Origin: Acidobacteriota bacterium
Lineage (GTDB): Bacteria > Acidobacteriota > Terriglobia > Bryobacterales > Bryobacteraceae
Reading direction: 5' to 3'
DNA length: 55,778 nt
Assembly: GCA_003223115.1 (NCBI GenBank)
Contig: QHXW01000244.1
Location: 1-55,778 of the forward strand
The notes beneath the pieces were generated by a model. The model saw only the letters and a program-made list of their open reading frames with translations, had not been told where the DNA came from and did no database searches. Position numbers and translations under genes: made by a program. Shown here piece after piece: positions 17,371 to 25,869 of this stretch. Positions within the stretch are counted from its first letter, which is position 1. Each line of letters opens with the position of its first letter.

Positions 17371-17961
17371 CTATCTGACCAACTCCAGCGAGCGCCGGAA
17401 CAACGGCTCGAACTCCGCTGGCGTTCCTCCGGATTTGGCTTTCCGCACTGCTGCTTCGGCGGCCGCCCTTGCACAACCCAGGTTGAGCAGCGCCGAAAGC
17501 ACATCCTGATCCACTTCGCTCAGCGCAGGCCGTGCCGGCTCCGTTTCGCGGCCTATGGGCGCCGGAAGTTTATCGCGTAACTCGAGCACGATACGCTCTG
17601 CCGTCTTCTTACCCACACCGGGAATCCTCACCAGCCGGTCGATTTCGCCTTGACGTATGGCGCCGATCAAATCAGGCGCAGCCAGACCGGAAAGTACTTT
17701 GATGGCGAGCGACGGACCGATGCCACTCACGGCAATCAGCTTCTCGAACAGATTTTTCTCGTCCTGCGAGGAGAACCCGTACAGCAAGAGCGCATCCTCG
17801 CGTACATGCGTGTAGATTCGCAGCCGGACTTCAGCGCCAGCCTCGGGAAGGTGCGTGAACGTCGAAATCGGGATATGCACGTCATACCCCACGCCGCCGG
17901 CCTCCACGATGGCCTGGTTCGGATGCTTCTCGAGCAATAAGCCGCGCAACACCGCGATCAT
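17371..17961 (-). CDS. ruvA: Holliday junction branch-migration protein RuvA
   Basis: The product is 196 aa from the ATG at 17961; eight extra upstream codons in the open frame are not conserved. The N-terminal OB fold (MIAVLRGLLLEKHPNQAIVEAGGVGYDVHIP), two helix-hairpin-helix motifs (LIAVSGIGPSLAIKVLSGL; LVRIPGVGKKTAERIVLEL) and the C-terminal RuvB-binding domain are all present. RuvA tetramers clamp Holliday junctions and load RuvB. ruvB and ruvC are not adjacent. The gene converges on trpEG across the repeat element. Confidence 0.95.
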   Translation of the reverse strand: MIAVLRGLLLEKHPNQAIVEAGGVGYDVHIPISTFTHLPEAGAEVRLRIYTHVREDALLLYGFSSQDEKNLFEKLIAVSGIGPSLAIKVLSGLAAPDLIGAIRQGEIDRLVRIPGVGKKTAERIVLELRDKLPAPIGRETEPARPALSEVDQDVLSALLNLGCARAAAEAAVRKAKSGGTPAEFEPLFRRSLELVR

Positions 17962-18249
17962 GAGTTGAGTTCCATAGTATGGCACGCGCGGGGTAAGGCA
18001 TTTCCTAATCGAACAATGCCGAGCAACTGGAGGAAGGCATCAAGCCTCCTCGCGTCCGCCCAAGGCCAGAGCCTCGGCGCAGTACGAGATCATGCACTCG
18101 ACCTTCAATTAGAGATATGAGCCCTTCCGTTTCGCGTGCGGCCCACTGCCCAGCTTCTGGACACGAGGTCGAGGCCGCGCGCACGCCCGCTCGTCGGAGC
18201 GTGAACTACAATTAATTAAGAATCATCTGAGCGCAGCGCCCTATCCAGG

Positions 18250-19472
18250 ATGACGAACTCCACGCATTCCTCACAAGAGTTGTACTCAAGAACTACAAGA
18301 TCATTGCGGCTTGCGACGTTCGTCTTGGTCCGCTCATGTTTCTTGTGGGGCCAAACGGGGCCGGAAAGAGCAATTTTCCTGGACTCGTTGCGCTTCGTTA
18401 CAGACTCCCTTCGGACCTCACTGGAGCATGCATTACGTGACAGGGAGGCATCAACGAGGTACGCCGCCGCTTTGGGGGACATCCAAACCATTTCGGACTT
18501 CGGCTCTATTTTTCCTTACCAACCGGCGAAGTGGGCCATTATGCGTTTCGCATTGGTGCGCGCCCTCAGGGCGGCTTTGAGGTTCAGGACGAGGAATGCA
18601 AGGTCCACTCTGCCGATGCTCGGGGAATGTGCAGCATTTTTAGTCAAGTCTGGTGAGGTCGTCGAAAGCAGCCAACCGGGCCCGGCCGCGTCCATCGACC
18701 GCCTGTATCTGGTAAGCGCGTCCGGCTTGCCTCAATTCCGGCCGATATACGACGCACTTTCCCGGATGGGTTTCTACAGCCTCAATCCGGACCGGAAAGG
18801 TGATCTACAATCGCCGGACGCTGGAGAGTTGCTTGCCGAGATGGCAGCAACATCACCAGCCTGCTGGTCCGCGAAGAAACATAATCCCGACCGCAAGCAG
18901 CGTATTGAGGACTATTTATCGAAGGTTGTACCGGGCGTGCACGGAGTTGACGTGAAAGTGATCGGCCCCAAAGAGACTCTCGAGTTTCGGCAGCAAGTCG
19001 CCGGCTCAAAAGACCCTTGGCGGTTTCAGGCAGCAAATATGTCCGATGGAACTCTACGCGCGCTCGGTATTCTGGTGTCGTTGTACCAGTCAAGTAACGG
19101 CGGCGCGGCTCGGGTTCCTCTGGTTGGGATCGAAGAGCCGGAGATCGCACTCCACCCGGCGGCCGCCGGGCTGCTTCTAGACAGTCTGCGCGAAGCCAGC
19201 CGCTCCACACAGGTGATGGTAACCAGCCACAGCCCTGACTTGCTGGATGACGAAAAGCTCGACACGGGATCGATTTTGGCACTCTACGCGGAGGGTGGAG
19301 GATCTACTCACGTCGCGCCACTAGATTAGATAAAGCTGGCCGAGAAGCCGTGCTGAACCGCCTTTATACACCCGGCGAATTGCTTCGCATGAATCAGGTG
19401 AGGCCTGACCCCAGTGCCGCTCCCGATAAGGTTGATACGCAGTTGCGGCTAGTAGACAAGGAAAGCATCTGA
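18250..19472 (+). pseudogene. Decayed AAA_21-type ATPase, first gene of an ATPase/DUF4276 pair
   Basis: Pieces of a ~400-aa SMC-like ATPase appear in three frames. They include TRVVLKNYKIIAACDVRLGP, a Walker A (GPNGAGKSNF), GGINEVRRRFGGHPNHFGLR, a signature region (NMSDGTLRALGILVSLYQ), Walker B (GIEEPEIALHP) and the D/H-loop (QVMVTSHSPDLLD). The C-terminal GELLRMNQVRPDPSAAPDKV lies after the first stop at 19329. Frame changes are needed near 18255, 18378, 18443, 18650 and 19330, plus a compensated pair near 18835-18890. The final TGA shares a base with the next ATG (TGATG). Such ATPases paired with DUF4276 resemble AAA-plus-TOPRIM-like defence modules, an inference. With so many indels this copy is dead. 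Confidence 0.85.
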
Positions 19473-19900
19473 TGCGAGCACGCATTGGCTGCATCGTCGA
19501 AGGACATGGAGAAACGGAATCGGTACCAATTCTGGTTCGGAGAATCGCCCACCAGTTTGATTTCTCCTTGCACGTCGACATACCTCATCCGATCCGAGGA
19601 GCAGGCTTCTGAAACCAGGGGAAGTTGGAAAGAGCTGTCGCTCTCGCGGCGCTAAATGTCCGGAGCGACGGCGGGATTCTCGCTATCTTGGACAGTGATC
19701 AGGATTGTCGGGCGCAGCTCGGCCAGGAATTGCTCCAGAGAGTTCGCAACGCGCGAGGGGATCTGCCTGCCGCGGTTGTGCTGCCGAAGTGCGAGTTCGA
19801 ATCTTGGTTTCTGGCTGCGGCCGAATCGCTTCGTGGCCGGCGAGGATTGCCAAATGACCTCGAACCCCCACCTCTCCCAGAAGAGGTGCGAGGCGCTAGC
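19472..19900 (+). pseudogene. Decayed DUF4276-family protein, partner of the ATPase
   Basis: From ATG 19472 the frame gives MRARIGCIVEGHGETESVP and the following LVRRIAHQFDF, the typical DUF4276 start (a TOPRIM-like E-G-x-x-E motif). An in-frame TGA interrupts it at about 19611. The expected LLKPGE lies one frame over, followed by a return to the first frame: LERAVALAALNVRSDGGILA, LDSDQDCRAQLG, CEFESWFLAAAESLRG. Similarity ends near 19900, about 60 residues short of a normal member, although the frame stays open into rsmE. Two compensating indels and a lost C-terminus mark it as a pseudogene decaying with its partner. Confidence 0.8.
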
Positions 19901-20015
19901 AGTCTGCCCAAAGTGGAACATCCAAGCTGCCAAACCGCCATAAAATCCAAACCAGCGGCTTGTGTTATACAAGACGGGCGAAGCCCTGGCCATTCACAGG
20001 TCGTACAATGGCCCG

Positions 20016-20801
20016 GTGGCGCGCCGCCGTTTTTTCGTCGATCGGATTCAAAATGGTTTCGCCGAGTTGAGCGGCGAAGATGCCCGCCACCTGGCGCGTG
20101 TTCTGCGCGCTGAAGCCGGGCAGCAGTACGAGATCTCCGACAACGAGCGCATGTATCTTGCGGAAATTTCCGAAACCAAGGCCGGCCGGTTGATCTTCCG
20201 TGTTCTCGAGCCAGTATTTATCGGAGAGCAAGCGGATGCGCTGCCCGCGATCACACTTTTCGCGGCGCTCATCAAGTTCGACCGTTTCGAATGGATGGTG
20301 GAGAAGGCCACCGAACTCGGCGTCGCCGGCATCGTTCCCTTCGAGGCGGAACGCAGCGAGAAAGGACTGGCCCTTGCTGCCCGGAAGCGCATCGAGCGTT
20401 GGCGCAGGATCGCCCGCGAAAGCAGCCAGCAGTCGCGGCGCACCCATCTGCCTGAAATCGAGCCGCCCCGCGCCTTTTCCGAGGTGCTTTCAGATGCCTC
20501 GCGTCATCGCTATTTCCTGGACGAACAGCCCGGCGGACGTCCCCTGCTCGAGGCCTTTCCGCCGGTCTCGGGGCGCGTTCGCGAAGCTACAATTGCGTTG
20601 CTCATCGGTCCCGAAGGCGGCTGGACGGACTCGGAACGCGATCAGGCTCAAACGGCAGGTTGGGCGCCTGTTTCGGCCGGCCCCACCATTCTACGCGCCG
20701 AAACAGCCGCAACCGCCGCCCTGGCCATTACGCTTAACGCCTGGTGGGTCTTCATACATTCAACACAAGGCTCTTTGGAAACAGGTCCCGACTGCCGATA
20801 A
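20016..20801 (+). CDS. rsmE: 16S rRNA (uracil-1498-N3)-methyltransferase RsmE
   Basis: The product is 261 aa from GTG 20016 (V-A-R-R-R-F-F-V, the conserved start). An out-of-frame ATG 8 nt upstream (20008) has the better-placed AGG, so the exact start is slightly uncertain. It has a PUA-like N-terminal domain (ELSGEDARHLARVLRAEAGQ) and a SPOUT knot with KFDRFEWMVEKATELGV, LLIGPEGGWTDSE and ILRAETAATAALA. It methylates U1498 in the small-subunit decoding region using SAM. It starts inside the degraded tail of the DUF4276 frame and is followed 11 nt later by a metallophosphoesterase gene. Confidence 0.94.
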   Translation: MARRRFFVDRIQNGFAELSGEDARHLARVLRAEAGQQYEISDNERMYLAEISETKAGRLIFRVLEPVFIGEQADALPAITLFAALIKFDRFEWMVEKATELGVAGIVPFEAERSEKGLALAARKRIERWRRIARESSQQSRRTHLPEIEPPRAFSEVLSDASRHRYFLDEQPGGRPLLEAFPPVSGRVREATIALLIGPEGGWTDSERDQAQTAGWAPVSAGPTILRAETAATAALAITLNAWWVFIHSTQGSLETGPDCR

Positions 20802-20812
20802 AATGAAATGAG

Positions 20813-21982
20813 ATGGGGCATGTCCTAGGGTTTGCCGCGGAGATCCTGATCATTCTACTGATGGGCTATGTCCAATGGCAGATTGGCCGGCTCATCTTGA
20901 ACTACGCCCTCCGGTTTTCGCCTGGTGCGGCTCGAGCGGTTCGTTTGTTTCTCGTTGCAGCGGGAGTATTTATCGCTTCCGGCCTGATCTTGAGCATCCC
21001 CAAAGCCAGCGCGTTGCCGCTCCCATGGATTTTCGCGGGCTGGAACCGGGGAGCCGCCTTGCTTTGGACCTTCAGCTCCAGTTGTGCCTGGGTGGTGTAC
21101 CGGCTGCTTTTGTTGATGCGGATTCCGGCTCGGAACTTCAGTCCAACTCGCCGAGCATTACTCCGCGCAGCGGGTGGCGCAGCCGTAGCCGCTCCATTTG
21201 GTCTGGTGGGTTTTGGCGCGCTGGTCGGACGCACCGACTTCCAAGTCTGGGAAGTGGACGTTCCAGTTCCTGGTCTTCACCCGGATTTGGCTGGTTTGCG
21301 GCTGGTGCAGCTCAGTGACATTCACTTGAGCGCTTTTCTGAGCGAGAAGGAACTGGCCCGGGTGATCGATGCTTCGAACCAGTTGCGCGGCCACGTGGTC
21401 GTGGTCACCGGCGACCTGATCTCAGTGCGCGGCGATCCGCTCGATGCCTGCCTGCGGCAATTGGCGCGTCTGCGTTCGGATTCGGGCGTGCTCGGTTGCC
21501 TCGGTAATCACGAAATTTACGCGGAATGCGAAGACTACACCGCCTCCCAGGGAGCGCGTCTTGGCATGCCGTTCTTACGCCGCGAGACTCGCCGGCTGCG
21601 TTTCGGAGACGCGTGGATGAACTTCGGAGGCGTGGACTATCAAAAATTCAGTTTGAAGCCTGACTACTTGCGGGGCGCTGAACACATGATCGCGCCCGGC
21701 GCCCTGAATATTCTGCTTTCCCATAACCCCGACGTGTTTCCCGTCGCGGCGCAGCAAGGGTGGGATCTCACACTGAGCGGCCACACTCACGGCGGACAGG
21801 TGAATGTAGAAATCCTGCATCAGAACTTAAACCTCGCCCGGTTTTATACGCCATACGTACAGGGGTTTTACCAAACCGGCCGCTCGTCCATTTATGTGAC
21901 GCGCGGAATCGGAACCATCGGTATGCCCGCCCGCTTGGGCGCAGCGCCTGAAATCACGGTGCTACGCTTGAAAAAGGTTTGA
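20813..21982 (+). CDS. Membrane-anchored metallophosphoesterase
   Basis: The product is 389 aa. Three hydrophobic helices (about residues 5-25, 40-62 and 75-100) and a fourth short one near 120-140 precede a calcineurin-like phosphoesterase domain. The five metal-site motifs are complete: DIHLS, GDLIS, GNHE, SHNPD and SGHTHGG. The arrangement resembles YkuE/YaeI-type enzymes, some of which act on lipid-linked phosphates; the substrate here is unknown. It lies 11 nt after rsmE and 6 nt before a second phosphoesterase gene, so the three form a likely operon. Confidence 0.87.
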   Translation: MGHVLGFAAEILIILLMGYVQWQIGRLILNYALRFSPGAARAVRLFLVAAGVFIASGLILSIPKASALPLPWIFAGWNRGAALLWTFSSSCAWVVYRLLLLMRIPARNFSPTRRALLRAAGGAAVAAPFGLVGFGALVGRTDFQVWEVDVPVPGLHPDLAGLRLVQLSDIHLSAFLSEKELARVIDASNQLRGHVVVVTGDLISVRGDPLDACLRQLARLRSDSGVLGCLGNHEIYAECEDYTASQGARLGMPFLRRETRRLRFGDAWMNFGGVDYQKFSLKPDYLRGAEHMIAPGALNILLSHNPDVFPVAAQQGWDLTLSGHTHGGQVNVEILHQNLNLARFYTPYVQGFYQTGRSSIYVTRGIGTIGMPARLGAAPEITVLRLKKV

Positions 21983-21988
21983 CCTCAT

Positions 21989-22732
21989 TTGCGCTATTTA
22001 ATCTTCAGTGACATCCACGGAAACTGGGAAGCTTTGCGGGCTGTGGTCGAAGCGGCGGCGGGCAAATTCGATCAAACCGTCTGTTTGGGCGACCTGGTGG
22101 GTTACGGCGCTGATCCCAACCCGGTTGTGGATTGGGCGCGAGCCAACGCCGGGGTGGTGGTGCGCGGTAACCACGATCGCGCCTGCTCAGGTTCAGAAGA
22201 TCTGGAGTGGTTCAATCCGGTAGCGCGCGCGGCTGCAGAATGGACGCAACGCCAGCTCACACCCAACAATCTGATTTACATTCAGGAGCTTCCGAAAGGC
22301 CCTATCGCACTGAACGGATTTCAGGTAATGCACGGGTCGCCGCTGGATGAGGATGAATACATGGTAGCTGTCGCGGACGCCGGACCGGTTTTCGCATATT
22401 TGGAGGCGCCTCTGGCTTTCTTTGGCCACACCCATCTTCAAGGCGGCTTCGAATATTGCGGCAACCGCGTGCGCACCATCGCGCGGCCGCGAGCACGCAA
22501 ACAGGATGACGTCCCGCTGCAACTCGATCCTGACTGCGCTTACCTGGTGAACCCTGGCTCAGTGGGCCAGCCGCGAGACGGCGATCCGCGCGCCGCCTAC
22601 CTGCTCTACGATTCAGAAGAACGGTATCTGGTCTTCCATCGCGTCACCTACGATGTGACCGCCGCGCAGGCCAAGATTGTGAACGCCGGCTTGCCGGACT
22701 TGCTGGCTGCGCGCCTGGCAATCGGAAGATAG
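21989..22732 (+). CDS. Metallophosphoesterase, YfcE/MJ0936-type
   Basis: The product is 247 aa from TTG 21989, directly giving M-R-Y-L-I-F-S-D-I-H-G-N. The metal-site motifs are DIHGN, GDLVGYG, RGNHD, HGSP and GHTH. It has no signal or membrane segment, so it is cytoplasmic. The family (PF12850) includes phosphodiesterases with small substrates and the beta-lactamase-linked enzymes of similar length; no specific substrate can be named. It is the last gene before a hairpin shared with the convergent uvrC. Confidence 0.87.
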   Translation: MRYLIFSDIHGNWEALRAVVEAAAGKFDQTVCLGDLVGYGADPNPVVDWARANAGVVVRGNHDRACSGSEDLEWFNPVARAAAEWTQRQLTPNNLIYIQELPKGPIALNGFQVMHGSPLDEDEYMVAVADAGPVFAYLEAPLAFFGHTHLQGGFEYCGNRVRTIARPRARKQDDVPLQLDPDCAYLVNPGSVGQPRDGDPRAAYLLYDSEERYLVFHRVTYDVTAAQAKIVNAGLPDLLAARLAIGR

Positions 22733-22734
22733 GT

Positions 22735-22769
22735 GATTCAGGCAGCAAGCAGCCGGTCGCGCCTGAATC
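22735..22769. terminator. Hairpin between convergent genes
   Basis: GATTCAGGC (22735-22743) and GCCTGAATC (22761-22769) form a perfect 9-bp stem with a 17-nt loop. It starts 2 nt after the phosphoesterase stop and ends 20 nt before the uvrC stop. Neither strand has a U-tract, so this is a candidate bidirectional or factor-dependent terminator or an mRNA-end stabiliser. Confidence 0.5.
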
Positions 22770-22788
22770 GCGAGCGGCGCAACATTGC

Positions 22789-24612
22789 TCAGGGACTCTC
22801 CCGGTTCGCGACCGGCGAGTAAAACTCTTTCACACGCCGTGCCGCCGCGCGTCCCACCACCCGCGCGAGTTCCTCTTCCGGTGCGTTCCTCACCAGCTCT
22901 GAGCTGCCGAAAGCGCGCAACAGTTTCTGCACAGTCTTGTCGCCCACGCCCTCGATCTGATCCAACTCCGACGTGAGTGTTTGGGCATTGCGCCGCGTAC
23001 GGTGGAAAGTCACCGCGAAGCGATGCGCTTCGTCGCGAATCGATTGGATCAGGTGCAGAATGGGCGAAAAGCGATCGAGCGCCACCGGTTCGCTCTCCTG
23101 CCCGTAAACGTAGATAATCTCTTCACGCTTGGCAATAGCGGCCAGCGGCTGGTTGATGACGCCCAAACGATCCAGGGCCTCCGCCGCTGAATGCAATTGG
23201 CCGATCCCGCCGTCGATCAGGATCAGTCCGGGAAATTCCCGATTCTCCCGCTGCAGGCGCGAGTAACGGCGTGTCACCACCTCACGCATGCTGGCGAAGT
23301 CGTCGTTACCGATGACGTCCCGGATAATAAATTTTCGGTAATCCGATTTCTTCATCCGGCCATTTTCCCAGACCACCATGCTGGCGACTTTGCCGGTGCC
23401 CTGAATATGCGAGACGTCGAAGCACTCGATGCGCGACGGCGCATCCGGTAATCCAAGCGCGTCCTGGAGCGCTCCCTGAATGGCGCGGGAGGAAGGCTTC
23501 ATCACCCGGAATCGCTGATCGAAACTGTGTTTGGCATTGTTTTCGACCAGGTTGAGCAGGGCTTTTTTCTGGCCGCGCTGCGGAGTGTGGATCTCCACTT
23601 TGCGATTGCGCTTCTCCGAGAGCAGTTCCTCGAGCGCTTCGCGATCTTCGAAATCCACCGGTACGTGAATGATGGACGGAATGTGCTGCTGGTCCAGATA
23701 CATCTGCTTCATCAGCGCCGAGAAGAACTGGGATTCATCGTACTCCTCCTGGTCTTCCCAGAAGAACTCGCGCCGGTCCACGATTTGGCCGTTGCGCAAA
23801 TGAAAGAGATTGACAGCCACGAGCGGGGGCTCCGCATGCGCGGCGAAAATATCGATGTCGTCGCCCTTAGCAGCAGCCATTTTCTGGCGTTGGTCCATCT
23901 CTTCGACGGTTGAGAGCAGATCCCGGAGCGCGGCAGCCTCCTCGAAGCGCATGACATCGGAGGCATCCTGCATCTTCTGGCGCAGAGCGTCGGACAAATC
24001 TCCGTGCCGCCCTTCGAGAAATAACTTCACATTACGCACCACGTTCGTGTATGTCTCATCGGTGGTCAGACCCTGGACGCAGGGACCCAGGCAGCGGTGA
24101 ATGTGGTACTGCAGGCAAGGCTTGGGATGAAAGCGGGTGAGATCCACCTTGCAGGAAGGCACCAGGAAGTTGCGATGAATGAAATTCACCAGGCGGTAGG
24201 CCAGATTGGCCGGAAAGAACGGGCCGTAATAGACCGATCCGTCTTTGCGCAGACGCCGGGTCACGTAAACGCGCGGGTACTTTTCATTGGTCAGTTTGAT
24301 ATACGGGTAGGTCTTGTCGTCGCGAAGCAGAATGTTGAAACGCGGCTTCCACTGCTTGATGAGATTGTTCTCGAGCGCCAGCGCTTCTTTTTCGTTATCG
24401 ACCAGGATGTAATCGATGTCGCGGGCCTCGGAAAGCAGCGTGCCGGTTTTGACATCCGCAATGCGTTCGTCCGAAAAGTAGCTGCGCGCGCGCAATCGCA
24501 GGCTCTTGGCCTTGCCCACATAGATGACTTTGCCGCCAAGGTCCTTGTACAGGTACACACCTGGCCCTAGAGGCAGCTGTGCGGCTTTTTCTCGGAGTTC
24601 CTGCGAGGGCAA
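22789..24612 (-). CDS. uvrC: Excinuclease ABC subunit C
   Basis: The product is 607 aa from a TTG start at 24612. Domains in order are the GIY-YIG nuclease (GPGVYLYKDLGGKVIYVGKA), the Cys-containing region (HRCLGPCVQG), a UVR coiled coil (EEAAALRDLLSTVEEM), the RNase H-like 5' nuclease domain (ECFDVSHIQGTGKVASMVVW; LILIDGGIGQLHSA) and C-terminal HhH repeats (LDQIEGVGDKTVQKLL). It makes both incisions in nucleotide excision repair with UvrAB. Only 12 bp separate its start from that of the divergent TPR gene, so the two must have overlapping upstream regions. Confidence 0.96.
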   Translation of the reverse strand: MPSQELREKAAQLPLGPGVYLYKDLGGKVIYVGKAKSLRLRARSYFSDERIADVKTGTLLSEARDIDYILVDNEKEALALENNLIKQWKPRFNILLRDDKTYPYIKLTNEKYPRVYVTRRLRKDGSVYYGPFFPANLAYRLVNFIHRNFLVPSCKVDLTRFHPKPCLQYHIHRCLGPCVQGLTTDETYTNVVRNVKLFLEGRHGDLSDALRQKMQDASDVMRFEEAAALRDLLSTVEEMDQRQKMAAAKGDDIDIFAAHAEPPLVAVNLFHLRNGQIVDRREFFWEDQEEYDESQFFSALMKQMYLDQQHIPSIIHVPVDFEDREALEELLSEKRNRKVEIHTPQRGQKKALLNLVENNAKHSFDQRFRVMKPSSRAIQGALQDALGLPDAPSRIECFDVSHIQGTGKVASMVVWENGRMKKSDYRKFIIRDVIGNDDFASMREVVTRRYSRLQRENREFPGLILIDGGIGQLHSAAEALDRLGVINQPLAAIAKREEIIYVYGQESEPVALDRFSPILHLIQSIRDEAHRFAVTFHRTRRNAQTLTSELDQIEGVGDKTVQKLLRAFGSSELVRNAPEEELARVVGRAAARRVKEFYSPVANRESP

Positions 24613-24618
24613 TATAAT
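24613..24618 (+). promoter_or_regulatory. -10 box for a probably leaderless transcript
   Basis: A perfect TATAAT ends only 6 nt before the ATG at 24625, and there is no Shine-Dalgarno sequence. Transcription from this box would begin at about the A of the ATG. No clear -35 hexamer is seen 17 bp upstream, which lies inside uvrC. Confidence 0.45.
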
Positions 24619-24624
24619 TTAATT

Positions 24625-25113
24625 ATGTCACGCTGGTTGCGAACACTGGGAGTATTGAGCCTCGCAAGCGCATGTCTGCTGGCCGCATTGTGGATGTCTG
24701 CGGTGGAGCGGGCCATCGCGCAGGAGAAAGAGCCCGAGAAGCAGCACCAGCTTCAGAAACGCGATGAAGGCAAACCCCAGACTCCGGAGGAGCAAGTGGC
24801 TCCCGAAGAAGACGACAGCCTGAAGCCCAAGGAGTACACGTTCAATCCTTTGCAGGCGGAAAAAGAACTTCGGGTGGGTATTTTTTATTTCCACAAAGGG
24901 AGCTACAAGGCCGCGGTTATCCGGTTCCGCGAGGCCACCAGGTGGAATAACAATCTCGCGGAAGCGTTCTTGCGGCTGGGTGAAGCCGAGGAAAAGGAAA
25001 AAGACTGGAAAGGGGCGCGCGAAGCCTACGAGAAATATCTGCAACTGGCCGGCGAGGATAAGCGCACGCCGGAAATCCGTAAGAAGGTTGGCAAACTCGC
25101 CAAGAAGAGCTAG
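24625..25113 (+). CDS. Exported TPR protein
   Basis: The product is 162 aa. The N-terminal leader ends near AVERAIA-QEKE; an internal LASAC is a poor lipobox, so cleavage by ordinary signal peptidase is more likely. A charged Glu/Gln/Lys-rich segment (about 35-75) precedes two to three TPR motifs (AEKELRVGIFYFHKGSYKAA, LAEAFLRLGEAEEKEKDWKG). The shape resembles short BamD-like or adaptor proteins of the cell envelope, but no partner can be assigned. Its start overlaps a -10-like TATAAT. Its stop overlaps by 4 nt the end of the convergent TIR remnant. Confidence 0.8.
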   Translation: MSRWLRTLGVLSLASACLLAALWMSAVERAIAQEKEPEKQHQLQKRDEGKPQTPEEQVAPEEDDSLKPKEYTFNPLQAEKELRVGIFYFHKGSYKAAVIRFREATRWNNNLAEAFLRLGEAEEKEKDWKGAREAYEKYLQLAGEDKRTPEIRKKVGKLAKKS

Positions 25114-25676
25114 AGCGCGCGCGATCGATTTCGCAATTCCCGCTGAATGATCGCCACGATGCACTGAAAACCGCGGGGCCAGTTCTGGCCCGGCATCAGC
25201 TTCCGGCGGTCCACCCAGGCATCGAAGCCGCTCTCTTCGAGCTGATCGCAGAGGCGGTCAACCGCGGCGGCGTCCTCCTGCACGTAGGCCACGAACACTT
25301 TCGGTGACCTGTGCGCGACGAAGCGATAGCCCCGTTTCCCGTGTGGACGGAAGCTGCGCCTCCGGCTGCGCCGGATTGAACAGGCTGTGACGGTGGGGCG
25401 TGCCGATAGCGGCGGTATGCTGCGAGAGGACACGGCCGCAGTCACGGGCCCTTTCTCCATTGGCGCGTATGCCCCAATGGAAGCATGGCCCCAGGGCAGG
25501 CGATTGAACATTGGCGAGGCTCTTGGAGCACTCCGCTAGTTAGTTACAGGCCAAGCGCCCAGCCCGTCGATGACCATGGTTTTGCCTTCTTCCAGGCACT
25601 GAAGAACCATGCGGGCTACGTGAGCGGCCGTCGCCCAGTCACCGTTGGTCCGCTCCGAGCTTTCTTTATTTTTCGC
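25110..25676 (-). pseudogene. Broken HU-like/TIR fusion gene
   Basis: Two matching pieces are in different frames. The first (25676-25536) reads DWATAAHVARMVLQCLEEGK then TMVIDGLGAW, an HU-like arm, and stops at TAG. The second (about 25355-25110) reads FRPHGKRGYRFVAHRSPKVF then VAYVQEDAAAVDRLCDQLEE, SGFDAWVDRRKLMPGQNWPR, the first half of a TIR domain. It stops before the region that carries the NADase glutamate. Joined, they give ...IDGLGA-FRPHGKRGYRFV..., so ~190 bp appears to be inserted between them. Intact homologues would be HU-like/TIR fusions, presumably stress or defence effectors (inference). The TIR half alone is open as a 133-codon frame, which misleads gene callers. Confidence 0.65.
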
Positions 25677-25869
25677 TCAACTGGAATTTCCATTTCGTCC
25701 CGGGAGTGAACTTGCCCAAGCCGGGAAGGCTGGCCGTCTCCCCTTTCTTGAGTCAAGAGATGATTTGGTTCACCACATGATCCAGTTGGTCTGCTGCGGT
25801 AGCCTTCGCAATGCCTGTTTCTCTCGCCAGCCGCGCCCGCGAGGTTGCGACTTTTTCATTTGCGTTCAT
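25666..25869 (-). pseudogene. HU-like DNA-binding protein interrupted by TGA
   Basis: From ATG 25869 the frame reads MNANEKVATSRARLARETGI then AKATAADQLDHVVNQIIS, TGA, LKKGETASLPGLGKFTPG and a short tail to TAA at 25666. The helix pair plus the G-E-x-x-x-L-P-G-L-G-x-F turn is the core of the HU/IHF fold, in a short (67-residue) form lacking the full beta-arm. The TGA sits in the helix-to-strand link, where an Arg (CGA) is plausible. No Cys is expected there and no hairpin follows, so this is a nonsense mutation. It overlaps the start of the HU-TIR remnant; the two probably formed one operon. Confidence 0.65.

Noticed and set aside
25110-25511. Intact 133-aa TIR protein
   Set aside because: The first ~50 residues come from the apparent insertion, and the TIR domain is cut before its catalytic half.
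25666-25869. In-frame TGA of the HU-like gene as a second selenocysteine
   Set aside because: The position is not a redox Cys in this fold and no hairpin follows in the SECIS window; a nonsense CGA-to-TGA change is simpler.
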